Positions 11,927 to 24,500 of a DNA stretch of 64,000 nt are shown one piece after another. Location: contig NMRB01000624.1 in assembly GCA_002633025.1 (NCBI GenBank), forward strand, positions 230,458 through 294,457, given 5' to 3'. The position numbers and the translations under genes are program-made. Each line of letters starts with the position of its first letter. The stretch's first letter is position 1. The notes beneath the pieces are model-generated. The model searched no databases. It was given only the letters and a program-made list of their open reading frames with translations, and had not been told where the DNA came from. The DNA is from Notospermus geniculatus. Taxonomy: Eukaryota > Nemertea > Pilidiophora > Heteronemertea > Lineidae.

Positions 11927-12218
11927 GAAAGTTTTCGCAAAGCCCCCGAAACGCCAACACGAACGCCAATCCCATTGCTCGATGCCACCACGAGGGAAGC
12001 AGCGAACAATAGGAGCTGTCAGTGAGTTGACCAATAGGTGTCACTACGGCCCAATTCAATGCATATAGCGGACCCACTCATTCTTCATCGAGCACCAATC
12101 ACGTGGATTTTCCTGTGTATTGGTTCGCTAGAGCTTTGCTGCCATCTTTTGGCGATACGCGCGGCTGACTGCTACTATTGAATAGACGTTCGGGTCGGCG
12201 GGCTTTGTAAAAACCTTC
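11927..12218. repeat. MITE, GAGAGTTTTCGCAAAGCCCC family, copy split by a second element
   Basis: The left end GAAAGTTTTCGCAAAGCCCC follows a TA at 11925-11926. The diverged right end (AGACGTTCGGGTCGGCGGGC) stops before TA at 12219-12220. The centre is interrupted at about 12009-12180 by a different inverted-repeat element. Intact family members of about 126-135 bp lie at 12814-12939, 17514-17641, 21840-21969 and 39658-39789. Confidence 0.75.
12009..12180. repeat. MITE, AATAGGAGCTGTCAG family, nested in another MITE
   Basis: Inverted ends AATAGGAGCTGTCAG and CTGACTGCTACTATT enclose about 170 bp. A second full copy is at 54081-54250, and an inverted, partial copy is at about 55726-55904. The interior includes GGTGTCACTACGGCCCAATT and TTTGCTGCCATCT. 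Confidence 0.8.
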
Positions 12219-12526
12219 TATTTTTACGGCCGACGTGGATCGAACTTTCTGTTCAGAAATCACGATTCCGATAAGTTTCTGCCAAAAAAACGCGCGATAT
12301 CACGATAAATGCAGTTATCTCGATGACGAGCAAACAGACGGCTATAATTAGGTTGCAATGAGCGAATCAAACTAGTGATAACCTGTCTCGTTGTAAATAT
12401 TAAATCATCTCACTTATCTGACAAGCGTCAGTCGTCTGCCTACGGCATACTGGGTTGTTCGCAGCTCAGACTCTCGAGTCCGTATCGGTGGCCTAGAATT
12501 ATTCACTTCGGAACATCGGAATAATA

Positions 12527-15500
12527 ATGGCAAAGATGAAGATTGGACTTGGTATTTTGGTCATTCTGCTTTCAATGATTGACCTTTCGGTAAGTGTTCC
12601 TTTTTACTCACGTGTATGCATCGTCTATTATGGTCCCGGCGTTTATTTTGGTCCCGCGTCTATTTGGTCCCAAGCGCGTCTATTTTGGTCCCCCAGAGCG
12701 TCCATTTTGGTCCCGTGTCTATTTTGGTCCCGTGGGCGTCTATTTTGGTCCCGAGCCATCGTTCTTTATGATAGATCTTCGAACACAATGCACCCGCAAA
12801 ATGATGAATAGTAGAGAGTTTTCGCAAGGCCCCCGAAACGCCAACGTGAACGCCAAACCCATTGTTCGATGCCACGAAGGGAACACCGAACAAAAGAATA
12901 GACGTTCGCGTTGGCGTTTCGGGGGCTTTGCGAAAACTCTAATATTCTTTGGCTCGAATTCACGCGTTTCCAACGAAATGCCAATTTGACAGGACGTTGT
13001 TGATTCCGGTAAGGAATAAATTTAGTTGACAGAAGACAGAATGGGAATGCAGCCCCTCTGTCCCGTCTATTTCAGGTTGAGAACATCGTCCGAGGTGAAA
13101 ATGACATTTGGCCCACGCCAGTGATACCTTGGGATATGGCTCATGATGTGATATGTAGGTACATTACATGAGAACACTGAAAGCCTTTGCATAAGCAAGC
13201 TGCCTAATATAGGGTTAGGCATCCCGGAATGTCTATGTTAGGCATTTTGCCTAATGCTCCTTAGGCAATGCCTATTGGGCATTTTGTCCAATCTAGGCAA
13301 AATGCCTAACATAATAGACGTTCTAGGGATGAAATAAAGCCTAAACTATAGGCAGCTTGCCTCTGCAAAGGCTTTCAGTGAATCACCCATTTTCGCAATC
13401 CACGGATCTGCTGCCATATTTTGAAAGATGCCATTCAGGCGCGGCTCCAAGGGATGGGGTGGAGGGAGCGCTCTTTTCAAATTCTCATTTCTTCCTAGAC
13501 CCTGCCAAAAGGGCCAGCAAGGTTCATCAAGCGTTGGAAAAAATAACGCTGAGGACATGTTTGAAATTCACCGTAAGGAGAAACGAACGAGACTATATTT
13601 CCTTCAGCGATACGTAAGCTCTTTTTTTGAATGGATGAAACCATTTTTCTCTAGTTCCATTTTAGGCATCGTGTGCACTGTGCTGTAGAGATATGCACAC
13701 ATGTGCCCCCGATGCACACCTATTAACCACCCATCAACTGGCCACTTGCAAAATTCGAGGTTGGGGCGAGGTCGCGGACGATGTTTGGGGCGAGGTTGGA
13801 GACGATTAGCGAGCACTGGAGCAGAATGAGCATCCGTTATAGGTTGCAGCTCTCAGCCTTCCTACATATTCAAATATTGTTCATTACTACATTGTATTTT
13901 GACTTGCAGAGATAAATATGATTGTTCGAGTGACCTAGGTAGAAAGGGCGGCAAGCAAATGATCAACTTCGGTGCATGCCAACCTAGTGACACCGCACAC
14001 GAAATACTCCACTCACTGGGGTTCGGTCATGAACAGACGCGACCCGATAGGGATGATTATGTGGAGATATTGTGGGACAATATCAAAAAAGGTACACGCC
14101 TCAAAGGGAACCAGCGTCTTGAGAGCTCAAGATGGACTGAATGGTGTTTGTGTTGGTTTAATTTCCACCTGCGTCGGTCTATAATATTTCTGCACAGGGT
14201 ACACTCAATCTGCCTCAGCCAAACGTTCCTTTCCCTAAAGGGCGGTGCACGCTTGCGATTTTTCGAGCGATTTTCTAGGCGACCGGCCTTGCGACCACAG
14301 CAGCGACTGAACATATTTTAAGTTTTTTTTAGTTTTTGTTGACTCGTTTGCGACAAATGCTTCCTTGGAAGATCAGTGATGTCGCGGATGACATCACTGA
14401 TCGACCTCAAAGGTAATTATCGCATGCGACGTACATGTAGTATTCGCATCGGTAGTCGCCCCCATTTTAGTCGCACGTGTGCGCCGCCCTTTAAACGGGC
14501 AGCACACCAGGCGATATGGCAAGCGATCTGATCGCCACCGAGAAAAATTGGATGATAACGCCTGGTGTGTGCTCGACAGCGATGAGTGGAATCTTCTCGC
14601 CAGGGATGCTTGCCCAATAAAAACAATACCTAAAGCCTGCCGCACACTGGAGCTAGCTGCTGAGCAAAGAGTCATTCGAGACAGTTTGCTGAGCAGATAG
14701 CTCGCGTGTACGCGTATTTTTCGGTGAGTTTTCTGCCTCGCGAGGGAGAAAACTCACCGAAAATACGCGCACACGCGAGCTGTCTGCTCAGCAAACGGTC
14801 TCGAGTGACGTTTTGCTCAGCAGATAGCTCCAGTGTGCGGCAGNNNNNNNNNNNNNNNNNNNNNNNNNNNNNNNNNNNNNNNNNNNNNNNNNNNNNNNNN
14901 NNNNNNNNNNNNNNNNNNNNNNNNNNNNNNNNNNNNNNNNNNNNNNNNNNNNNNNNNNNNNNNNNNNNNNNNNNNNNNNNNNNNNNNNNNNNNNNNNNNN
15001 NNNNNNNNNNNNNNNNNNNNNNNNNNNNNNNNNNNNNNNNNNNNNNNNNNNNNNNNNNNNNNNNNNNNNNNNNNNNNNNNNNNNNNNAGCTCGCTTGTGC
15101 GCGTATTTTTCGGTGAGTTTTCCGCCTCGCGAGGGAGAAAACTCACCGAAAATACGCGCACACGCGAGCTGTCTGCTCAGCAAACGGTCTCGAGTGACTT
15201 TTTGCTCAGCAGATAGCTCCAGTGTGCGGCAGGCTTAAAGGGACATCGCCTAGTCTGCAGTGTCTGGCGCTCGCCTGGTGTGCTGGCTTTTCTGTTTCGT
15301 TCCTTCCTCTTTCAGGAAAGGACTATCAGTTTAGACGTAAATCCTACGACGACTATTACACTATTGGCCCGTACGATTATAAATCCATCATGCACTACCC
15401 GGTCAGTTTATACTCAAGCGGAGGACCTACCATGAGGGCCAAGAAACCAAATATTACCGACATTGGAAAACAAGACATCTTGTCGCCAACTGATGAGTTA

Positions 15501-18500
15501 AAGCTTAATAAGCTGTACAAATGTGGTAAGATTGTACGCCTTTTACTGCATTAAACGCACTTGGTGGCGTGTTGGCCCGATGGCATTTGTGTCCATTCTC
15601 GCCGCTAGAGTGCATTCTCGCGAGATAATGACGATCGAAGTAGAAATCCCTTCAGCATGTCCCACATAGTTTCGACGCCCCTCCATCTTGGTTTCTACAT
15701 GTACGAAGATTTTATGCGCGCGCACTTTATATCTGGTGGGCAACACTGATTATGCACAGACCTGTGTAGCCGTGGAACGCATCACATCGGCCAGATTTGG
15801 CCGAGGTGTACGTCCACGACCTTATCACAGCGTAGGAATCTTGGCCGAAAAATAAATCCAAGTTATTGGCTTACATGTAACAATCATTCTTTGTTTAATG
15901 CAAAAATATTTACAGATTTTTTGTGAATAATTGTATAGCAAGTAACAAATCTCATAATAAGCGAGGTACGTATTTTGATCCTAGAAACTACAGGGATCGA
16001 GGGATCGCATGATCAGCCAAGAAAGTAGTTCGCGGTGAATCACCCGAAGCAATCCTGTGAGCACGGCGTAACAGATTGGTGCGAGGTATGAGCGCCTTCT
16101 GTTGTAACAATGGGTGGACAACGCATATGATTGGTCGGAAGATACGAATTTGCCCACCAAATGTAAATGCGCATGTGCAGTTTGCAAAAAATCGATCCAA
16201 GATGGCGGGGGCCGTCGAAACGATGAATAGGCTCTCCCTTCATATGCCTTCCATTCTCTCGTGGAACCTTGCCATATTTGTAATAACTGCGTGGCGATAC
16301 ATTGCTGAACCTTAATTTTTTAATACTTCGAATTAAGAAGCTAAGGCAATACATAATATATCGAATCATGGTCTTATTTGCCGACTCTGATACACCGAGA
16401 AGCGGCTCCACAGTAGAGGACTGATCAGCTTCACACGATGTTAACCGATTTGCTACTTTCAGATCAACGTCTCTGTCGCCACCCCGATCTTCCAGTGGGT
16501 GGTATGCTTTTCGCGGAACCGGACATGTACAGGTCAACATACACATGTAAGAACAACGGCAATGACATAGTGACCACACTAGTGGGCAGCCCCACCCGTC
16601 TGTGTCGCTCTGAAGTGTGGTCAGGGATGCGACCAACCTGTTTAGGTAAGGTTTCGCTGTTGAAATTGAAATTAAGGGCGTAAGAAATAAAAGTGGAAAA
16701 TAGGAAGCGGGAAATTTTGGAATTTTGCGCGAGAAATTTTTTTCCCATTTTGAGAAATATCGCCCGAAAAATCAGACAAAATGTCGTCATTTTAAGAAAA
16801 ATTCTCAAAATGGGGAAAATTTTCTCCCAATTTGAGAAATTGAAAAATTCGCGCAAAATTTCAAAATTTCCCACTTCTTATTTTCCATTTTATTTCTTAC
16901 TCCCTTAATAGAAATTTTAAAAATTGAAGTTGAATTTTGAAATTTTGAAATTGAAATCTGAAATTGAAAATTGAAATTGAAATTGAAATCTGAGATCCGC
17001 AGCTTATAGGAATAGGCATCCGTGTCGATACAAGGAAATTCAAAATGCACGTGGTCAATCCCATATGAAACACGCATCAGTACATACGTTATTCTCAAGC
17101 TCTCTAATATGAGATAAGCATTGTCCCACGTTGACTCGTATATCAACTCGAAAACCAACTCTATTAATGGTGCTTGCACCTGTTGTCCTTGGTGAGTCTT
17201 TCACCACGACACAATCATACTCAATTATTGTTGTCTGTCGCAATGAGAATTGAGATAAGGATAACCATCATGTATCCACCATTTGGCGGAATCCCATGCT
17301 CAAAGTGTTGCCTGCATGAAGTGCTTCCTGAACCTTTGCTATAAGAGGTCGTTAAGATCGCTGCTCTCGGCAATCATTTTGATCTGGCGAGGATGATTAG
17401 ATACGCCATCCTTCAACGCGGGTACTTGTACCCGATGAACCAAGGGTATATTGCCAGCGAGGCGTGTTTGCTGGGTATGGAACACGCTGACCAAGATTTC
17501 AACCCCAACAATAGAGAGTTTTCGCAAAGCCCCCGAAACGCCGACGCGAACGTCTATCCTATTGTTCGCCGTTCTCTTCGTGGCATCGAACAATGGGATT
17601 GGCGTTGGCGTCGGCGTTTCGGGGGCTTTGCGAAAACTCCCTAGCACACCAAAGATAGGCAAACTTGAATCTTCTTTGACACTATAGACTCATCCTTTTC
17701 GGTCGCCCATCGTTTCAGAGTCGCTGATCCATTATTGTAGTTTCGAGGATGGCAACTGTGGCTGGACACAGTTGACCGACGACAAAGGTGATTGGGAACT
17801 CACGAAAGGCAAGGCCAAGTCCTCGTCCAGCGGACCTAGTACAGACAATACTGTGGGAGCCTTAGATTTAGGTAAAGATGATTTGACGTTATTGTTGATG
17901 AGGACGATGAGGATGATCTTGAATGCATCCACACACAAGGCAAATTTTCTTCCTTTCCATTAATTGCTAGCAAGAGCAAGAAAAAGTAGCTGCGAGGTTT
18001 AAAAAAGCGCCACTGATGCATTAGGTTTTCTATCTCGTGGCGGCCGACGTAACCTTTGACCTTTAGGCAACCTCGTTTATAGGTTTACAGATGCAATCAA
18101 TGTACACCGTATACCACAGGGCTAATTCATGGTAGCGAGGTTGATCATGATCAGTGAATCCTATGACGTTTTGATGCATGCTCCACGAGACTATTCAAAT
18201 CTATCTAAGTATTTGAATGATCTAAGTTACCAATTAGGCATTGAGACTGTTGCCACACATAAAAGAATGAGTTGAAGCATGTTACCTTCCTTGATGAAGG
18301 GATAGTCACGCTATAGTGAGCGCGTTGAACTTCTCAAGTGACGAAAAGGATGGCGGCCATTTTTGTCAGCTACGTTCCGACATAGTACCAGTCCAGCCCA
18401 TGCACCCCACATGTTACCACTGGTTGGGCAGGACACCAGTCTCATTATGTTGGGAGCGATATTGAGGCATACCTCATGCATACAGTGGCAAATTTAAGAA

Positions 18501-21500
18501 TCCCTGATTACCTCAGGGTGGTTACTATCCTCACATCAAAAGCCTAGGATAAACACCACGATATCTAAAGACATATTTGACCCAGTCTGTGAAAACCCGG
18601 CTAAAGTCGCTGGGGAGTGACATAGGCCTTGATCATACCTGCGGTTTGTTGCACAATCGATAAAGCTACGTTTAGCTGACACGCGGATTGCGGAACGCGG
18701 AAGCGGAAAATGCAATGCATTTCGCATACTACATATCGCTTCCGCCGGGGATTCCGCGTCCATATACCGCATTCCGGATGTTTGGTAAACGCAGCTTAAG
18801 GCTTTTTTGCCACTAACAGACCGTCGTTTTTTCGTTGTGAAGGCACTCCCTACGTAACTTATTAACCCTGAGGTGTTCAGCGACTTTCGGCGGGTTTTGC
18901 CAGACAGGGTCACATATACTGTATGTAACATGCCTCATTGCTTGACACTTCAGGTTACTACATGCTGCTGTCGTCACATAATGCCCAACAGAAAAAGAAG
19001 GCTACTATGCAGTCACCATCTCTGACGTTACCATCAGGCGAGGCAATATGCTTAAGGTAAAACACGTCCCTTCAGTCTTCAGTTCTGAATAAAGCGGTCA
19101 GCACACCAAGCGAGGTGAGGACGAAATCGCAAGCGATCGCCACCGATCTTAATTCTCGCCAACCACCGCAGACTAGGTGATATCGGATATTGGGCGATCA
19201 CCGCTAGCAAGTACACGTATACAAATGCGATGAGGCGAGCCTTGTTCCACCGACAGATGATCTGAAGCACCGCTGATTTCAGGTACCACTACTACATGTC
19301 TGGCGGCCGAATGGGTTCACTCGTGGTCAGCACCAAAAGCCGTAGGACAGGATCCAAGCAAAATGTAGCCTGGCATTCAGGACACCAGGGTGAAGCCTGG
19401 AATGAGGAAAACATCGAAATTCCACCGGATACCGAATTTGTGAGTTTACTTCTTTGTTATTGCATTGAAAACAACCATTGTAACTTGCCGGCAATGTCAA
19501 TTTCAGTGGACTAAAAGACGTATGCCATGCATCTATATTACGTAACCACGGCACCTTTACAGTACATGTATTTTTCATTTAATTTCAGGTCCTTTTTAAT
19601 GGTAGGACAAAGAATGCAGACGAGAGCGACATCGCCATCGATGACGTCATCATTGCACCTTGTACGTCACTGACAGGTTCGCAGCAATCCTACCCAGCAG
19701 GCACCTCACGTCCAGGGATCCCTCCCATTGTCTATAGCTGTGACTTCAACACGGATGACTGCTCTGTAGTCAGACGTACTGGTAACTGGACCGTCATGTC
19801 GAAGCCATATCCCGAGAACAAATACAATAGGAATTTTCCCCAACACAGGGTACATTCTCAGAGTAAGTTACCTTACGTACGGTATCAGTTTCCAACAAGC
19901 GATGGATTTAGAGTGCTTGCCCATCCATCCGTGCGCATCGCCCGGCGCACACTTTTCGTGGTATGGAGTTGCGCGCAGCAGTACACGAGGCAACTTTCCT
20001 TGCACACTGAGTGCAATTTTGTGGTAAGCAACAAACGTTCCCCGTGTGCGGATACAGCAGCTACCCAGTTGTAGGTCTGGTGTATCATCAATTGTGAGCA
20101 AAATTATCCCTGTGGGGGCGACACCTCAAATTCTTTTGTTGTTAATGAGCCCATTGCTTCCTTGCTCCGATTAAATGTTTGATTTTTATTGCTCAATGTT
20201 CGTGGTATTAAGCAAGACGCGTTTTCACTGCACACGGTGGTGTTTAACTTGCTTATTGCTGCGATGAGAATATACATGTATTGCCTCGTATGCTGCGGGC
20301 TTTCCATGCGAACCTCAGTGAGGTCATCTCCGCGAGCCATCGGGGCCTGAGCTTAAACCTGTTTGAAAGCGTATCAAAGGGGTGGCAACGACAAAGCCTG
20401 ACGCCAATATGCTAAACCCTTTTAATTGACTTTTAGAGAGGGACACATGTATGGAGAAGGTACCGCAAGCAAGTCACTTCACTGACCCGAACAAATCTAA
20501 AGCAGCTGTCGGAATAAGCGGAATGAACTGTTCAAAGCTGTGCGAGGCCACACAGGGTTGTAAAGCTGCGACCTACGTCAAGACGTCCAAGACGTGTTAC
20601 CATCATTCTGTTATCACTGAAACTGATCTTGACTACGAAGCTAATTGCAGTGACTACTATTATAAGCCACGGGGATGCGCAGCAAATGGTAAGTACGCAA
20701 TCAGGGTCAAAGCGATGCGCCGAAAGAGCTGCTTTCGGTTTCCACTGAATCGTTTCCGGGTGGTTGTGAGGAATTGTGAAAAAGTGTAAAAGCTCTTCAT
20801 TCCGGAAGTGGTATGCATATTATTCTCTATTCCAGCAGAAAAAACGTTTATTTCTTTTCAGCTCGTTATATATTAACGAATCAAACTGGCTACTTTGATA
20901 CGCCTGTAATCACGGTAAGTTTCAGTGTATCAACCTAGCCGATCTTTCCATCATTCTAGCGGCTCTGCCGCAGGGATGGCTCCGTACGACGAGTGGTCAA
21001 ATTCCTGTGCGCTGAAGCCAGTAAGGGTGGGTATACACTACACGCGATTCGCCCAACGCATGCGACGGTTCTTTGTCATTTCATGCCGCAATGCCTCCCA
21101 AACAAAAGCGATTCGCGTGCGACGCCAAATCGCTTGGCGAATCATGATTGTACAAACGTTTATCGCATTGCGATTGTCGCGTCCGTTTATTGCCGGGGCG
21201 ATGAATGGACGTCAACAATGCGACGATCATGACACATACATGTACGAGCGAAAAACTGATGATAAGTCCTTTTGCCGCCATGCACGCGGCATGGTTGAAG
21301 TGAGGGCTTTCCCAATTCTACGTCATAAAATGGAATCCGCCTGCGTTTAACGCATTCGTTAAAAAACTGCGATCAGCGGATACAGTAAAGGAAACTGATA
21401 ATTGTTGCCGGAGGTATGTGACACAGACAATGGTTTACCATAATACATGTATGTCCAAAACCGTTTGGACGGACGCGATGATCGGGATGCGATAAACGCT

Positions 21501-24500
21501 GTTGGTAATAGTGTGTCTCCACCTTTAATTCTGCAGTTCGTCAGTCCGTTGATTTAGTGAATGTCCAAATCAATATCTATTATAATCTGATCACATTTCT
21601 GATTTGCTATTTCAGCCCTCTAAAGGTAACGTTCACTGTATAAGTTTCTACTACCACATGGATCACCCACATACCTCGGTTATTCTTTCCATCCAAGAGA
21701 TCAGGGGAAACAAGCCCAGTGACTTCTACCAGGCTGGTGACTATCATGTGGGTTACTATCCGGAAGAGACATATCGTCCATGGGAACGAGTAAACCTTGA
21801 TATTGACATTGCATCACCATTTCGGGTAAATTATTAATAGAGAGTTTTCGCAAAGCCCCCGAAACGCCAACGCGAACGTCTATCCTATTGTTCGCTGCTC
21901 TCTTCGAGGCATCAAACAATGGGATTGGCGTTCACGTTGGCGTTTCGGGGGGCTTTGCGAAAAGTCCCTATTACACATCATCCACACGTACTTCAAGATG
22001 ACAAATTTAGGATAACGGGTTTTTCGCCAAGCTCCTCGATGGCCCACCGAACGCTTCTCATAGTGTTCAGTGGCAACGCCGGAGAAGCAATTGCGATCAG
22101 GTTGCGATGATATATCGTCAGCGGTATTATCGCAGCTGCTGTGGATCAGGTAAATTTTTCCATTGCAGAAAGGGTTGCGATAAATTTCCCGTTGGTGACG
22201 CGTCGGAGACCAAATGCGATAGGATCGCGTCTGTTTGATCTTTTCGCACATCGCAAGACATCGCAGCGAAGTTTGATATCGCAAGCGAATCTTGCGGTGA
22301 AGGCATCGCAATCACAAGCACATCGCACTGTGGATCCAATAGGCATATTACGATATTTCAACTCATCTTCTCGACTTTAACGCCATTTCTTTGCAGCTTC
22401 GTTTCAACACAACGGTTGTCGATTCGTGGGGCGGTGGAAAGAGGACCATGACCGCAATCGATGATATCACAGTCTATGAAGGCCTGTGTGCTTCTGTGAA
22501 TCCACTCCGCCCCGTGTCTCACGCAAGTAAGTACGGTAAACCTCCTCGATGGCTACTTGCTCATCAGTTAAACCAAATTTTTTGATGTCCTTGTTGATTA
22601 TTTTGCATTGAAATCAAACATTAAATTTCATTTGACAAGGAAAACGTGCCCCCCCCCCTTGCAAAAATTCCGGGATCAGCCTCGACGCCCTGCTCATTGC
22701 GCAGGGCACATATTCATAACGACTTAAGTGTAAGTGTGACACTTATCCTTTGTTCAACACAAAAGATAAGTATAGGTGTGAGAGAAATCAAAGCTCCCCA
22801 GGAATCAAAGTCCGGTCCTATTGTTCAGCGAGGTATTAGAATATATGGCTATGGAGACCATGACCATTCGGATATAACCTTGCAATAGCGGGCTATTGTA
22901 TTCCTAGGACGTTGATTCCTGTCACACCTGTATCACACTTTGACTTAAGTGATGTTTATGAATATGACCCTGGCGTTTAGAATGAGCCTATGAGGGCTGA
23001 GAAGGCTTCCATTCGGTTATTTGTTTCTTTTGGGTCTGAATTGATTTGGGCCGTACGTTACCTTTGCAGCTGTGCCAGGTTTTGACTGCCACTTTGACCG
23101 GGAAGACCAATGCCGTGTCAGCTGGAACCGGCCCTGGGACAGGATTCCGAACAAGATCCGTAACTACTATTATGTATTTGGAGGAGACCACAGCAATACA
23201 TTCAGAGGTAGATAGTCTTTTAAGCTGGGGCTCGAGTCCAAAAAGGAAGAATCCGACATTTTTATCGTCCACGTTACGACGTATTAGGGAGGTTTAGAAA
23301 CCAAACGATAAACGTAAACGTTAACGACAACGTTATTTTTGTACCGAAAATGCAATATAAAATCTGGTTATAATGTGTAGTATGAAAAATAATGTTGTCG
23401 TAAGGCCTGTCTACACGATCATACATTTGTTCAAAACATCATCATACATTTGTATGATGATGTATGATGATGTCCATGCTTGTCGTGGATTTCCGCCTAC
23501 ACAATGTAGTCATTCACGGACATTTGTATGATGAAGTATGATGGAGCAAGGATAATGTTGGATGCTGTTCAAATTTGTTGGGAAAACCGTCCACACGATC
23601 ATGAACATCATCATACAATTTTTTGGGGATGTTGTGCATTTGTTGGCAAGATGAAACATGCAGCTAAAAATTTGAACATCATCATACATGTTCAAGTTTG
23701 TTGGGAAAACAGTCCACACGGTCATACATTTGTCCATGAACATCATCATACAGATGTATGATGATGTTTTGAACAAATGTATGATCGTGTAGACGGGCCT
23801 TAAAAATTTGAACATATATATATCATTACCGGCGTCGTAACCCTGTTGGATTTTTGCCGGAGGTATGGAGTCCACGACAGGCTACTCTCCACCTGTGTGG
23901 GGTCTTTTACTTGCCCTGGCATAGACACTCAGGTACAAGGGACCACGGCTTTTAGTCCCATCCGACGGACCCTGCATTAATGTTCCACAACTTTTTTGTA
24001 CATGCCTTCGCCCGGAGTCGAACCCGCGCCGACTCATTGTACAGTTTGGTAGTCGAGCGCGCTAACCACTCGACCACCGGGCTTAGACAACATCGTCATA
24101 CATGTTGGTTGTTGTTCAAGTTTGTTGGGAAAACAGCCTACACAATCAAACATCTGTCCATGAACAAATGTATGATCGTGTGGACAGGCCTTAAAGTTAA
24201 CGGTTATCGTTTGATTTCTAAACCTCCCTATTTTCATTCATCACTTTCTCTGCAGGTTACCAATTTATGGCCGATGCGTTCTGGAAGCGAAACCAGCTCT
24301 TTGACCGGGTATCCATCGTGGTTCCCGTCAATGATCGCGGCTGGTGCTTCTCGGTAGCCTACCTTTTCGTAAAAGATGGCACCTTATCCATCATGATCGT
24401 CAAGGAAGGCGATACCACCCCTAGCCAGGCTCTGCAGACTGTTTCTGGGAGGTTCAAGGACGAGTGGAGAACAACACAAGTCTACATACAGTCGGACAGA

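Larger units (their letters stand above)
23287..24228. repeat. MITE (GGAGGTTTAGAAATCAAACG family) interrupted by a foldback that holds a SINE
   Basis: Outer ends GGGAGGTTTAGAAACCAAAC and TTTCTAAACCTCCC sit between TA 23285-23286 and TA 24229-24230. The normal ~150-bp element is split by a second inverted-repeat element starting TAAGGCCTGTCTACACGATC at 23401 and ending GTGTGGACAGGCCTTAA near 24194. That element is rich in CATCATACATTTGTATGATG words and is itself interrupted by a tRNA-type SINE. The paralogous intron near 5595 is the empty site. Confidence 0.8.
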
